A DNA stretch of 64,000 nucleotides from Gammaproteobacteria bacterium HGW-Gammaproteobacteria-1 (GTDB lineage Bacteria > Pseudomonadota > Gammaproteobacteria > Thiohalomonadales > Thiohalomonadaceae): contig PGZL01000001.1 in assembly GCA_002840095.1 (NCBI GenBank), positions 178,852 to 242,851 on the forward strand, in the 5' to 3' direction. The translations under genes were made by a program, and so were the position numbers. The notes beneath the pieces were generated by a model. It ran no database searches. It was given only the letters and a program-made list of their open reading frames with translations, and was not told the origin of the DNA. Positions within the stretch are counted from its first letter, which is position 1. The number at the start of each line of letters is the position of its first letter. This document shows positions 1 to 9,010 of the stretch, in pieces.

Positions 1-323
1 TCGCTGTTGAACGCAAGGAAGCCGCGCACAATGCGGTAGACGTACCAGATGGCCAAGCCGATAAAGGCGAAGACCACCAGGACGTTGACGAGCGGAATGA
101 ACGCCGCGACGAACATCAGCAGCGCCCACAGCAAGGAAAAGAAGAAGGTGCGCATCATCCAGCGGTGATGGGATTCCACCCAGGTGCCGGAGGCGTCATC
201 GCGCTTGATGAAGTTGATGACGATGCCGGCGATGGTGACGATTGGCAGGAAGACGCCGACGGCGTAGCAGATATAGGCGTACAGGGCGCCGTTCTTGATG
301 TCCTGGTTAACGGTGTTCGACAT
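1..323 (-). CDS. Small membrane protein, DUF4870-like (3' end outside window)
   Basis: The reading frame starts at ATG 323 after an AAGGAG ribosome-binding site and runs off the window edge, so at least 107 residues are present. Three hydrophobic segments (about residues 13-37, 59-80 and 82-100) with a basic stretch and a WVESHHRWM motif between the first two are typical of small inner-membrane proteins of the DUF4870/YtjA-like kind. Function unknown. It lies downstream of the two other minus-strand genes of this end. Confidence 0.75.
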   Translation of the reverse strand, partial: MSNTVNQDIKNGALYAYICYAVGVFLPIVTIAGIVINFIKRDDASGTWVESHHRWMMRTFFFSLLWALLMFVAAFIPLVNVLVVFAFIGLAIWYVYRIVRGFLAFNS

Positions 324-380
324 GCTTCTCTCTCCTTGTTGGTCGTTACGGGCTGTTATTGCCGCAGGTGCAACTCTACA

Positions 381-581
381 TCAAATTGAGGGGTTATTGC
401 CGCCGCCGCCAGCCTCGGCCAGCAGCTGGTCAATCCGCTTCAGCACGAGTCGGGTAGACCACCACCAGTTGTCACGCACCGGTTCCACGGGCGAAAGGGG
501 GTGCTCGCCGGTCATGTTGCCGTCGTCCGGTTGATACGCGGGCTGCGGGACGACGGGGGATGCTGACGATTTCCTGGACAT
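381..581 (-). CDS. Hypothetical 66-aa protein
   Basis: A short minus-strand gene with an excellent ribosome-binding site (AAAGGAGGAG about 8 bases before ATG 581). The product is proline-rich at the N-terminus and has a DNWWWSTRLVLKRIDQLL segment that could form an amphipathic helix. No family recognised. It sits between the membrane protein gene and the nucleotidyltransferase-like gene, on the same strand as both. Confidence 0.6.
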   Translation of the reverse strand: MSRKSSASPVVPQPAYQPDDGNMTGEHPLSPVEPVRDNWWWSTRLVLKRIDQLLAEAGGGGNNPSI

Positions 582-618
582 CCGTTTCTCCTCCTTTGAA
601 AGGAACTAGGCATTCCTT

Positions 619-1707
619 CTATGGTGCCGGTGAGGGAGAGGGGGTAGCTCGGGCGCCCCCCGCCAACTCGGCAAGTGCCTCGCCAATCTCTGGTGCGATT
701 TTTTTGAGGCTTTGCAGGCCTTGTGTGGCGCGCGCGCGCCACCCAGGCCCCCGCCGGACGGCATCCATCCAGGCCGCAAGGAGTTCATCCGGACGATGTT
801 CCAGGAAGAACTCACACAAGGCGGCGGCCTGCTCAACATCCTTGCGGGCTTTGGTGTGGAAGGCGCCGCTGCGTTCCCCGGACACGACCAGTTTGTGGAC
901 GGCAAACCGTTCTGGCTTGGGCACGTTTACCAGTACGGCACCCTCGTTGCAGAAGATGGTGGCCTGTTCGGTTTGCTCAAGCGAGAACTCCATGAATTTC
1001 AGCGGCTGAAGCGCGACTCCGAGGGTCGCTGAGGGCTGTGGGCCGTTGGCACGATGGAGAGGGGTCAGGAAATCAATGCGCAATGCCGCATCATCCCTCG
1101 CAGCGTATGTCGCAGCCAGCCCGCTGCTGAGTGCATTGAGAGGGAGAAACCCCCTTTCGAGAGATGAAATGGCGTCATGGAGGTCCAGTTGCAGGTTGTT
1201 TGGCAGGCCCAGCGCCAGATGTCCTCCCGGATGAGCGAAATCGAGATCCTGTGTGTGTTGGTGGAAGGCCCAGCGTACGCCAAGCATATTTCCGTAGGCG
1301 AGGAAGGCGTGCGTCCCTACAAGGATGGCGCCGGCCTGGAACAGCCCATAATCGGCAAGGCGCTTCACGATACGGAAATGCCGTGTCGTGACCGGCTCGC
1401 AACCAAGATTGATGGCGGCGCGCGCCCACTCCGTGGTGGACACAGCAGGTCCGTGCTCCTTTGCCTTGGAGACGAGCTCGCGCAATCGTCGTTCCGAATC
1501 AGGACCGATGTACACCTGTTTTGCCGGACCTTTGCTGCCGGGCTCACGATACTGGTAGTAGTGATAGCGGCGCCCTCGGGATGTTTTGGTGGCGAATGAG
1601 CCCGGGAGATCGCCAACGGCTCGAGCAAACATAGCGGATTGGGCCAGATCGAAGACCTGGGCGTAGGCGGTCTGGGCCGAAGAAGACAGTTCAGTTGAGT
1701 AACGCAT
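619..1707 (-). CDS. GSU2403-like nucleotidyltransferase-fold protein, 362 aa
   Basis: The protein matches by eye the GSU2403 family of nucleotidyltransferase-fold proteins found on mobile elements: an N-terminal helical part with RRYHYYQYREPG, then a core with GAILVGTHAFLAYGN followed by QDLDFAHP (the D-x-D type metal-binding pair of the Pol-beta fold, near residue 175) and later ALRIDFLTPL. Length is typical of the family. The biological role is not established; relatives include toxin-like nucleotidyltransferases. An inverted repeat directly upstream suggests autoregulation. No antitoxin-like partner is obvious next to it, other than the 66-aa gene 37 bases downstream. Confidence 0.75.
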   Translation of the reverse strand: MRYSTELSSSAQTAYAQVFDLAQSAMFARAVGDLPGSFATKTSRGRRYHYYQYREPGSKGPAKQVYIGPDSERRLRELVSKAKEHGPAVSTTEWARAAINLGCEPVTTRHFRIVKRLADYGLFQAGAILVGTHAFLAYGNMLGVRWAFHQHTQDLDFAHPGGHLALGLPNNLQLDLHDAISSLERGFLPLNALSSGLAATYAARDDAALRIDFLTPLHRANGPQPSATLGVALQPLKFMEFSLEQTEQATIFCNEGAVLVNVPKPERFAVHKLVVSGERSGAFHTKARKDVEQAAALCEFFLEHRPDELLAAWMDAVRRGPGWRARATQGLQSLKKIAPEIGEALAELAGGARATPSPSPAP

Positions 1708-1717
1708 GCAAGAAGTG

Positions 1718-1742
1718 TACTACATAAACGCGGCGTGTAGTA
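1718..1742. promoter_or_regulatory. Inverted repeat (operator candidate) upstream of the nucleotidyltransferase gene
   Basis: TACTACA (1718-1724) and TGTAGTA (1736-1742) form a perfect 7-bp inverted repeat with an 11-base spacer, 11 to 35 bases upstream of the start at 1707. On the minus strand a TATACT -10-like hexamer overlaps its distal arm, so a bound dimeric regulator could block transcription. Regulator unknown. Confidence 0.45.
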
Positions 1743-1778
1743 TAGCGCGGGGTGTCGGCATAGGGCGGCCCAGATAAG

Positions 1779-1800
1779 AACGCCCGCTGGCGCGGGCGTT
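1779..1800 (-). terminator. Terminator of the 9.6-1.8 kb minus-strand operon
   Basis: AACGCCCGC and GCGGGCGTT make a perfect 9-bp stem with a 4-base loop just past the stop codon of the last operon gene (1805). On the minus strand the stem ends in GTT followed by CTTATCT, a weak U-run. Confidence 0.7.
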
Positions 1801-1804
1801 GAGA

Positions 1805-2617
1805 TCAGGCGAACTGCTTGTCCATGATCCAGGACCAGTTCTCGTCCAGCATCTTGTTGATGCCATACAGGGTGAAGCCCGGCACAGCCACCAGGCGGTT
1901 GCCGCCCTCCTCGAACACTACCTCGCCGGACGCCATGTCACGCTGCAGCTCCTGCTGGGCCAGCTCCGCCCGCTCACGCAGAGTGGCCTTGGTGGGGGCC
2001 GGCCGCCAGCCGATGCCAGGCCAGGACGCCAGACGCAAACTCTGGGCCAACCCCAGGTTCAGGGTGGCGTCAGCCAACACACTGTACATCTCGTCTGCGG
2101 GAACGGTCTCATTACGCGCCAGTCGCTCTTTCAGTTCCATCAACTTCACCTTCGTCTCATCGAGCAGACGCATGGGGCGGGTGACGCCCTCCCACAGGAC
2201 ATAGGCGAAGGCCACCAGGTGTTCGTTCAACCGGCGACGCTCGTCGGCGGTAATGCCTTCCTCGGCCTGCATGGCGAGCAGGCGCTCATTGCTGATCATG
2301 GCCCGCACCAGACGGCTACGCATCTGATTGATGTTGGTCTGGACCCACAGTTCCAGACCATGCGGGTCATGGATGACGGCATCGACAACGTCCTGCGCCC
2401 ACGTCCGCTGTTGCTCGGTGAGTGCCGCCAGTTCGGAGTAAGTGGTGGCCTCCGCCACCGCGTGGTGGTAGGCCTCTTTCCAGTTGTTGGTAGCCTGCGC
2501 TTGGGCGGCCGCCTGCTGCGACACAGTGCGAAGACGCGCGGACAGACGGCCGATCTCCAGTCCATCGTGGATGGACTGGCCATTGTCGAACATCATGGGC
2601 AGCAGCAGATCTTTCAT
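1805..2617 (-). CDS. Hypothetical helical protein, 270 aa (last gene of operon)
   Basis: Soluble, mainly alpha-helical, with no signal peptide. Conspicuous pieces are a central AMISNERLLAMQAEEGITADERRRLNEHLVAF stretch and a C-terminal GFTLYGINKMLDENWSWIMD. Start ATG 2617 has an AAGGAGCGACG ribosome-binding site. It is the terminal gene of the minus-strand operon and is followed by the terminator hairpin. No family recognised; a role in conjugation or plasmid biology is only suggested by the company it keeps. Confidence 0.7.
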   Translation of the reverse strand: MKDLLLPMMFDNGQSIHDGLEIGRLSARLRTVSQQAAAQAQATNNWKEAYHHAVAEATTYSELAALTEQQRTWAQDVVDAVIHDPHGLELWVQTNINQMRSRLVRAMISNERLLAMQAEEGITADERRRLNEHLVAFAYVLWEGVTRPMRLLDETKVKLMELKERLARNETVPADEMYSVLADATLNLGLAQSLRLASWPGIGWRPAPTKATLRERAELAQQELQRDMASGEVVFEEGGNRLVAVPGFTLYGINKMLDENWSWIMDKQFA

Positions 2618-2672
2618 TCGCGTCGCTCCTTGTTGCGCGTCGCGTAAATACTATACAAAAGACGACGCTCAA

Positions 2673-2900
2673 TCAACTTCCTTCTTCGTCCATTCGGTAC
2701 CAGTGCAGGATGCCGGGCGTGCCGCTGGCGCGGTAGGCAAGCTGCCTTGCGTCCTTCAGGCGGATAATTTCTCCATAGACGGCAAGGTAGTGATACCCCG
2801 CGTCCGCGCCGAAAATGGCTTGACTGACCTCAATATCGGAGAGGTCAGGCTGCTCGTCAAGCACTTCAAGAATGCGGCGGGAAAGGTCTGTGACGCTCAT
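2673..2900 (-). CDS. Small winged-helix-like protein, 75 aa
   Basis: Compact protein with the pattern helix (LSRRILEVLDEQP), helix (LSDIEVSQAIFG), helix (AVYGEIIRLKDARQLAYRA) and a C-terminal beta hairpin (ILHWYRM), consistent with a winged helix-turn-helix fold. If so, it could be a DNA-binding regulator of the operon it sits in. It lies 10 bases downstream of the 371-aa gene. Assignment is by secondary-structure pattern only. Confidence 0.6.
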   Translation of the reverse strand: MSVTDLSRRILEVLDEQPDLSDIEVSQAIFGADAGYHYLAVYGEIIRLKDARQLAYRASGTPGILHWYRMDEEGS

Positions 2901-2910
2901 GGAGGCACCT

Positions 2911-4026
2911 CTAGCCGGGGGTGGGGGCCGCGCTGCGTTTGCCGCCGGTCAGGGCCGTGAACAGGGCGGCAATCTTTTTGGCGATCGCCGCAATGGCCTT
3001 TTGTAGCTTGTCGGCGAGCTTTTTGGCCGCCCGGCCTTCCTCGCTGTCGGGATTGAGGCGGGAGGCCTGGTCCTTGGTGGTGGTGTTCACCTTGTCGAGC
3101 GTGCCGCCTTTGCGGAACGCCTGCTTGGCCTGCGCCGCCAGGGCCTGCTTGGCGGCGTCACTCATGTTGGGACTGGTGTTGGCGCGTGCCGCGGCATCAA
3201 CCAGAGTCGGATCGAAGGCCTTGTCGAACTGTAGCATTGCCGCGGTCATGCCTTTTTTGTGATTCGCCAATCCCGGATCCTTGATCTCAAGGGCGCGTTG
3301 CTCGGGGGTCAGCTCGCTCCACGGCTTGCTGGGAATGCCGAGTGCCTTCCGGTGGCTATCCACGGCCGCGGTCGCCGCGAGCAGTTTTTCGCCGGCGGTG
3401 TTCATGTTGGCCAGCGCCTTCGTGATTCCGGAGGGGGTCGCGGTCGCCGCAGCGCCGGCGACCACAGCCGCGGAGGGTGTGGCATGGCTGTCCGTCATCG
3501 CCTGAAACTGGGTCGTGGCGGCCTTGGGGTCGCGCCGCACGGCGTCGGCCAAACCCTTGAAGATGCCGCCGATACCGCCGAAGGGATTGATGGTCACCGC
3601 CGACGCTGCGGTCGGTGCCTTTTTCTCGTGGTCCTGCCCCTGCTGGGCGACCTGCGTGCGCTGCTGCGCATGCGCGGAGGCGATGCTGCCTTTCTGCCCC
3701 TTGGCGTTATCCGCATTGTTTTGCGCAGCGTCCGTCGGCAGTCCCGGCCCACCCGCAGCCTTTTCCGTCGCCGCCTTGGCTGGGAGGACTTCCAACTCTT
3801 TGCCATTGAAGGTCAGGACAAACCCCGGCGCGGGCTTGAGCAGGAGGCGTTCACCGGTGTCCTGCAGCTCCAGCGGCATTTCGCCCGTGATCTGGATGGT
3901 TTCGTCGGGGCGCCCTCCCAGCTGCAAGGGGAGCGCCACCGATATACGACGAAAGAGGTCCGCTTCCTTTATTTTCAGGGTCTGGAGGGATTTCTCGTCC
4001 AGTTCGATTACGCGGGGGTCGGCCAT
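2911..4026 (-). CDS. Hypothetical Ala/Lys-rich protein, 371 aa
   Basis: ATG 4026 was chosen because it has an AAGGAGA site 8 bases upstream; the open frame continues upstream but only inside the preceding gene. The first ~100 residues look like a compact beta-rich domain (RRISVALPLQLGG, ITGEMPLELQDTGERLLLKP), followed by a low-complexity Ala/Gln linker and a C-terminal lysine-rich helical region ending in KLQKAIAAIAKKIAALF, an amphipathic helix. Such N-domain plus basic tail proteins often bind nucleic acid or membranes. The start overlaps the upstream gene by 19 bases, indicating translational coupling. Function unknown. Confidence 0.7.
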   Translation of the reverse strand: MADPRVIELDEKSLQTLKIKEADLFRRISVALPLQLGGRPDETIQITGEMPLELQDTGERLLLKPAPGFVLTFNGKELEVLPAKAATEKAAGGPGLPTDAAQNNADNAKGQKGSIASAHAQQRTQVAQQGQDHEKKAPTAASAVTINPFGGIGGIFKGLADAVRRDPKAATTQFQAMTDSHATPSAAVVAGAAATATPSGITKALANMNTAGEKLLAATAAVDSHRKALGIPSKPWSELTPEQRALEIKDPGLANHKKGMTAAMLQFDKAFDPTLVDAAARANTSPNMSDAAKQALAAQAKQAFRKGGTLDKVNTTTKDQASRLNPDSEEGRAAKKLADKLQKAIAAIAKKIAALFTALTGGKRSAAPTPG

Positions 4027-4628
4027 GATGTGGTCTCCTTTTTCGAGGGATGGGACGGCGCCTGTTCCGGCGCAAGGTCTGGCTTCAGGTTGTGCAGGTA
4101 GGCGGGGCGATCGCTGGGCTGCATGTTCAGGGTGTAGGCGAGGCGCTGGATGTCGCCGCGGGACAGCACGCGAAAGGCGTACTGGCCTCCGGCCACCGGC
4201 ACCTCGCAGGCGCCGTGGTCGGCCGGCAGGCGCAGGGCGCCGTAGCCTGGTTGCTCGATGACGACATCGCCCTGGAAGGCGAACAGGACGTTCATCTGCT
4301 GGCCCTGGGCGTTGTCGTAGGCGATGGAGCGCGCCGCGGCCAGCCCGTCGGTGGCACCACCCCGGTAGGCCTGGGTGACGGCGTCGGTCAGCACGTTCCA
4401 AAAGACGTTGAGGTGTGCCCGCGCGTCCGCCTTCTCCAGGTTGGCCACCATGCGGTAGTAGTACGCCTGGTCGAGTGTGACGATCTCGGTCTGTCCATGA
4501 AAGCGGTGGGCGCGCTCGGCAGGGTCGTGGGCGGGGACCTCGTCGCCGGCGTCCAACGTTTGCACGCGGCTCCAGAGGGCGCTCTTGGGCTTTTTCAGTT
4601 CACTCACGGTCGATGGCTCCACGGTCAT
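4008..4628 (-). CDS. Hypothetical protein, 206 aa
   Basis: Soluble protein with no recognised family. Notable segments are TLDQAYYYRMVANLEKADARAHLNVFWNVLTDAVTQAY (helical) and GDVVIEQPGYGALRLPADHG followed by FRVLSRGDIQRLAYTLNM. Its ATG overlaps the stop of the gene upstream (ATGA), and its own end overlaps the next start by 19 bases, so the three products are probably made in fixed proportion. Confidence 0.7.
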   Translation of the reverse strand: MTVEPSTVSELKKPKSALWSRVQTLDAGDEVPAHDPAERAHRFHGQTEIVTLDQAYYYRMVANLEKADARAHLNVFWNVLTDAVTQAYRGGATDGLAAARSIAYDNAQGQQMNVLFAFQGDVVIEQPGYGALRLPADHGACEVPVAGGQYAFRVLSRGDIQRLAYTLNMQPSDRPAYLHNLKPDLAPEQAPSHPSKKETTSWPTPA

Positions 4629-5572
4629 TTGTCCGGCGCCGGGACGGGTTGGTTGCGGATGCTGCCGGCCGCGCTGGCGCCGGTGGCGATAAAGGACGAT
4701 CCCAGACGCGCAGCGCGCTCGGGGGACTCGAGTGCTTCCAGAATGATGGCGGCGAGCACCAGATTGCCGTGTTCGTACAACTCAACCTGCTTGAGCAGCA
4801 GCTTGTTCTGGGTGGTGGCCAGATGGCAGGCCTCAGCCATTACCGGCTTGGTGTCCTTGTAGGCTTCGAGCTCCTTGCGCCAGGTCTCGTTTCCGTAGGT
4901 GCGCGCGATCTCTTCATAGAGCATGTCGCGTTCCGCGCGCCCCTCATTGGTGGGCGGGACCCGGGTGTTTTTCGCGCCGACGAACGGCAGCAGTCCCAGC
5001 GAGCGCCTGGCGGAGTAGGTGACGCGTTGAGCCTCGTAGGGGATGGTGGCGACGGTGCCTGCATTGGTGCTGACGGCTGGTGTCTGGTAGAGCGAGTCGC
5101 CGCCGACGTTCTCAATGAACACGAGGACGTCCTGTACATCGGGGTCGGCATTGCCTGCGGACCCGCCCAGCTGGGTCCGGGCCAGAAATTCAGTGCCGCG
5201 GTCCTTGGTTTCGCGGGGCTTGCCGCGCCCGTAGGTATGTACCAGCTTGGCTGTGTGGCCGAGGCGTGCCTTGACCGACTCTGTGGTGGTCAGGCTGCCG
5301 AAGTGAGCCGTGAGGCGAATGGAGTCGACGGCAGTGTTTTCGTGGGCCTTGGCCGACGCCTGCTGGCCGCCCCTGGCAACTTCAGCGGCATAGCAGGGGT
5401 CCACCGAAAACTCGGCGGAGTGCGCCAATTCGCGCGCGTATATCTCGGAGGACTGAGTGTTGATACTGTCGCCGAGCGTGCCGATGCTGGTGACAAACCG
5501 GTCGGCCAGATCTTGGGCGGCCTTCGTCATGCGGTCGACGAGTATGCCGAAAGTATCGGTAACCAGGCTCAT
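4625..5572 (-). CDS. Paralogue 3 of a three-member family, 315 aa
   Basis: Clearly homologous to the next gene upstream: they share ESVKAR..HTAKLVHTYGRG, ETKDR..EFLA.TQLG, a D-P-D-V block, ENVGG..LYQT, IPYE..R.T..ARRSLGL and ARTYGNETWRKE, ending with TQNKLLL and an IRNQP.PAP tail. Unlike its two relatives it has no export signal at the N-terminus, starting instead with an amphipathic DTFGILVDRMTKAAQDLADRF. The late ATQNKLLL motif is reminiscent of VirB5/TrbJ-type T4SS minor subunits, but that resemblance is weak. Role unknown. Confidence 0.75.
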   Translation of the reverse strand: MSLVTDTFGILVDRMTKAAQDLADRFVTSIGTLGDSINTQSSEIYARELAHSAEFSVDPCYAAEVARGGQQASAKAHENTAVDSIRLTAHFGSLTTTESVKARLGHTAKLVHTYGRGKPRETKDRGTEFLARTQLGGSAGNADPDVQDVLVFIENVGGDSLYQTPAVSTNAGTVATIPYEAQRVTYSARRSLGLLPFVGAKNTRVPPTNEGRAERDMLYEEIARTYGNETWRKELEAYKDTKPVMAEACHLATTQNKLLLKQVELYEHGNLVLAAIILEALESPERAARLGSSFIATGASAAGSIRNQPVPAPDK

Positions 5573-5575
5573 GGA

Positions 5576-6799
5576 TTACTTCTTGCTCGGAGCAGGAATG
5601 GGTTGGTTGCGGGTGGGACTGCCGGTGGCGGTGAACGCGGCTTCGAGCCCAGCCACGCGATCCGGCGCCTCCAGCATTTCGAGCAGGATGGCGCCAAGGG
5701 TCAGGTTGCTCTGCTCAAGCATGTCGTTCTGCCGCAACAGCAGTTTGTTCTGGGTCGCGGTCAGTTTGCATAGCTCCACCACGGCGGGTTTGGTATGCGC
5801 GATCTCCTCTATTTCCTTGCGCCAGGTCTCGTTTCCGTAGGTGCGGGAAACTTCCCGGTACAGCGCATCGCGTTCCGAGGACCCTTGCGCGTTTCCCGTG
5901 GGGCGAAGACGGGCGTTCATTGCGGTGAGGAAGGGCTGCAGCCCGACCGACCGGCGGGCGGCGTGGGTGGCGCGCCGCATCTCGTAGGGGATGGCGGCTG
6001 AGGTGCCGGCCGCGCTCGTATCAATGGCCAGGGTCTGATAAAGGGTGTTGCCCCCAACGTTTTCGATGAAGGCGCGGGCATCCTCAACGTCGGGGTCGTC
6101 GTTGCCACCGGACGCGCCGAGCTGGGTCTTGGCCAGGAACTCCGCACTGCGATCCTTGGCCTCGCGCGGGGCGCCGCGGCCGTAGGTATGCACCAGCTTG
6201 GCGGCGTGGCTGCGGCGCGCCTTTACCGACTCCACCGTGGTCAGGTTGCCGAAGTGGGCGTTGATGCGCACCGAATCGATGGCCGTGCTTTCCTGGGTAT
6301 TGGCGGTGGCTTCCTCGGCGAGCTTGGCCAGGTCGGTAGCACGGCAGGCATCGGGTGACGGTGTGGTGGCCATGGCGAGCTCCCGATTGAAGAGCTCTGC
6401 GGACATGCTGTTGATTGAGTCGCCCAGGGCGCCGGTAGCCGCAACAGTCCGGTCCGTCTGGTCACCGAACACGTTGGTCAGTTTATTGGTGTAATTCTGG
6501 ATGATCTGCTGCAGGAGCGCCTTCATCTGCTGAGTGATCAGCTGGGCCATGACCTGCGGGCTGATGGCGTGAGACTGGCTGGAGTAACCCATGGCTGCGA
6601 AGCCGGAAAGGGTGGCAAGGACCGGGCCGAAGGTGCCACGGCGAGCGACGGCGGTACCGTCGCCGGACGGAAGGCCGCGGCGACGACGCAGCAGCTGCGC
6701 GTGGCGATGATAGGTCTTCAGGCGCGCAAAGCGGTGCCGGTAGTACAGGCCAAGGGTCAGCGCGTTGGCGAAGCGACGTAGGCGGGTTGTGAGTCTCAC
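5576..6799 (-). CDS. Paralogue 2 of a three-member family, probably exported, 407 aa
   Basis: A GTG start at 6799 overlaps the upstream stop (GTGA). The N-terminus is long and basic, then a hydrophobic stretch around residues 55-80 (FGPVLATLSGFAAMG) ending SQSHA resembles a non-standard signal sequence. The mature part carries the same blocks as the following gene (EKTVHTYGRG-type, ENVGG, ARTYGNETWRKE, ATQNKLLLRQ) and the same NQP.PAP tail. The family is probably envelope-located; a link with a conjugation apparatus is a guess. Confidence 0.75.
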   Translation of the reverse strand: MRLTTRLRRFANALTLGLYYRHRFARLKTYHRHAQLLRRRRGLPSGDGTAVARRGTFGPVLATLSGFAAMGYSSQSHAISPQVMAQLITQQMKALLQQIIQNYTNKLTNVFGDQTDRTVAATGALGDSINSMSAELFNRELAMATTPSPDACRATDLAKLAEEATANTQESTAIDSVRINAHFGNLTTVESVKARRSHAAKLVHTYGRGAPREAKDRSAEFLAKTQLGASGGNDDPDVEDARAFIENVGGNTLYQTLAIDTSAAGTSAAIPYEMRRATHAARRSVGLQPFLTAMNARLRPTGNAQGSSERDALYREVSRTYGNETWRKEIEEIAHTKPAVVELCKLTATQNKLLLRQNDMLEQSNLTLGAILLEMLEAPDRVAGLEAAFTATGSPTRNQPIPAPSKK

Positions 6800-7893
6800 A
6801 GCGGTTCTCCTGAGCGGCCGGCGGCCGTGAAGGCGGTATCGAGTTTCCCGGCGTTGTCTTCGATCTTCAACAGGGTCAGCAGCCCGAGAAGCAGGCCGCG
6901 CTCCTCGGAAAGGTCATTCAGTTCGCGGCGCAGCAGGTTCTGTGTGGCGGTCAACCCCGTCAGGGCCTTGGTGACCGGCAGTGCGTCGGTATACGAGTCC
7001 ACCTGGTTCTTGAATTGGCTGGAGCCGTAGGTGCGTGCAATTTCGTATTGCAGCACATCCATCAGCGACAGACCTTCAGGGGTGGCGAGGTCGTCGAGGA
7101 TGGCCAAGTCGTTCTGGTCCGCCCCCGTCTTCAGCGTGTCGTAGGTTTCCTTGCGGCGGGCGCGCCGTATCTCCGCCTTGACCAGCGTGTGTCGTACAAC
7201 GGATAGACGTGCCAGGTGCTGCGCGCGGAGGGTTTCGTTGGGGATTTCGGCCGCAGTCTTGGCGTCGGTCTCGGTATTCAGGGCAAGGTTGTCGGCCTCA
7301 CCGATCAACCGCTTGATCAGCATGCGCACGTCTTCCGCATTGGCGGAGCCGTAGGGGATGGCCAGCGGGGCGGCCGACGAGGCGGCCACATTGGGCAGGG
7401 CTCCCGGGGTGTAACGCTCCCCTTGAATGCGGTTCAGTCGGCGGTTAGCGACATCTCGCGAGGTCATTCTGTGGGCGGCAACATCGCCGGCATAGACGTT
7501 CTCGCGGGTACTGTACTGTGTGTGCTGCATAACATCCCGCATCGCTGCAGCTACGGTGGGGTCAGTACACGCCTTCGGCGATGGCTCCATTGCCCGCGCA
7601 GACCGCCTGATGTGCAAGTCGAGCTGATGAGCGTTTACGTTGTCGCCGAGCGCACCGACACTGGCGATCATATTGTCATACGCGCTCGGTAACACCGCAT
7701 CGCTCAGCTTGGAGAGCAGGCCGGGGAGGTCGCTGAAGAACGGCTTCCAGCGGCGCACCCACTCACCGAATACTTGATAGTCATAGGGATAGCAGGGCCA
7801 CCACCAGCAGGCGGCATAGGCCGAAGCCTGCGGCACGAAGACGCCGATGAGCGAGCCAAGAACGGCGGTCAGTGGATAGACGAGCCAGCGCAT
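6796..7893 (-). CDS. Paralogue 1 of a three-member family, signal peptide, 365 aa
   Basis: The most divergent member of the trio. It begins with a convincing Sec signal (hydrophobic residues 5-25, ending ASAYA), followed by an aromatic, cysteine-containing CWWWPCYPYDY segment. The later order of blocks is shared with its relatives: GALGDNVNAHQLDLHIR, IPYGSAN, EIARTYGSSQFKNQVDSY and LTATQNLLRRELNDL. It is probably periplasmic or membrane-associated. Three tandem paralogues in one operon suggest a hetero-oligomeric assembly. Confidence 0.75.
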   Translation of the reverse strand: MRWLVYPLTAVLGSLIGVFVPQASAYAACWWWPCYPYDYQVFGEWVRRWKPFFSDLPGLLSKLSDAVLPSAYDNMIASVGALGDNVNAHQLDLHIRRSARAMEPSPKACTDPTVAAAMRDVMQHTQYSTRENVYAGDVAAHRMTSRDVANRRLNRIQGERYTPGALPNVAASSAAPLAIPYGSANAEDVRMLIKRLIGEADNLALNTETDAKTAAEIPNETLRAQHLARLSVVRHTLVKAEIRRARRKETYDTLKTGADQNDLAILDDLATPEGLSLMDVLQYEIARTYGSSQFKNQVDSYTDALPVTKALTGLTATQNLLRRELNDLSEERGLLLGLLTLLKIEDNAGKLDTAFTAAGRSGEPL

Positions 7894-7909
7894 GTGTCAG
7901 AGGGCCTTG

Positions 7910-9010
7910 CTAAAGACGCCCCCGATTGGGCGGGGATTGCGTGCCAGGATCGATGCGGTTCAGCAGGCGGTCGAGCGCCTGCTTGCCAGCGTAGGCCGCC
8001 TGGTTCAGCAAGCTGCAGCGAATACGCACGTCGCCGGCGATCCGCATCAGCAGCCGTTGCGCCTCGCGCCCACCGGCGCCGAAATCGGACTGGAGGGCCT
8101 GGCGTGCGGGCTCATCCATCACCTCGATGCGGGCAAGCACGCTCTGGGCGGCACTGGTAAAGGCGCTGAGCGTCTGTCTGCCGGCATGCTTGATAGATGC
8201 CTGCAGCAGCACGAGGCGACCGCGTTCACCCATCAGCTCCTCGGGCTGCTGGCCGTAGAGAAATTCGGCATTTTCGTTAACAATGTTGGTCAGGGCGTGA
8301 ATGAGCTTGTCGGGCTGCATCCAGCAGGCGAAATTGCTCACCGAGGAGATCATGGGCTCCATGGCCGCCATTTGGGAAAGGGCGATGGCCTGGCGCGCCG
8401 GGATCCGGATGAAGCGATCATCCACGGTGCAGGCCTCGAGTAGCGCGCCCTCGACCTGAAGGTTGGTGGTGTTCAGCTGCAGTTCACCGGAATGAATCCC
8501 ATGAATAATGGACTGGTAGAGGGCAAACAAGGTGTCATCGTTAACAATGTCGTGCGTGCTCCACTGCTTGGCGACACTGTCCGCAACCAGGGGGACGATC
8601 TGGCGCAGGACCCATTGGTGGGCGGGGTCACTGACATTGATGGCACCGGTCGAGCGAATGGTCTCTACGACGCGTCCGGAGATGCTGTTGGTGGCCTGCA
8701 GTAGGCGGTGGAACTGAATCATCAGGTCCTTGTGGTCGAATTCATCGATCGGGCGGGTGATGACGGCGTCAAAAAGCGGCGCGAATATCTTGAGGGCCGT
8801 CATCCACATGCGCGCAGCGTGCTCGGCGTCAGTACGGGCAGGGGAGTCGTTATCGGCCTGCTCGGGTTCGCGCGAGACCGACATCATGGGGTCGCCGCTA
8901 CGGGCCGACAGCTGCTCGAAGGCGGAGCGGGCGGGTGGGGTACTTGCTGACTTCTGCGCCGCCGGGGTCAGTGGCGTCGTTCGGAAAATGAGATCGAACT
9001 CGCCGGTCAC
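7910..9010 (-). CDS. Hypothetical helical protein, 366 aa
   Basis: The GTG start at 9010 overlaps the stop of the first operon gene (GTGA). After a disordered, proline-rich 60-residue N-terminus the protein is almost wholly helical (KIFAPLFDAVITRPIDEF, HQWVLRQIVPLVADSVAKQW, DKLIHALTNIVNENAEFLYG). No membrane segment or catalytic motif is seen. Product of unknown function in the same operon as the exported trio. Confidence 0.7.
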   Translation of the reverse strand: MTGEFDLIFRTTPLTPAAQKSASTPPARSAFEQLSARSGDPMMSVSREPEQADNDSPARTDAEHAARMWMTALKIFAPLFDAVITRPIDEFDHKDLMIQFHRLLQATNSISGRVVETIRSTGAINVSDPAHQWVLRQIVPLVADSVAKQWSTHDIVNDDTLFALYQSIIHGIHSGELQLNTTNLQVEGALLEACTVDDRFIRIPARQAIALSQMAAMEPMISSVSNFACWMQPDKLIHALTNIVNENAEFLYGQQPEELMGERGRLVLLQASIKHAGRQTLSAFTSAAQSVLARIEVMDEPARQALQSDFGAGGREAQRLLMRIAGDVRIRCSLLNQAAYAGKQALDRLLNRIDPGTQSPPNRGRL

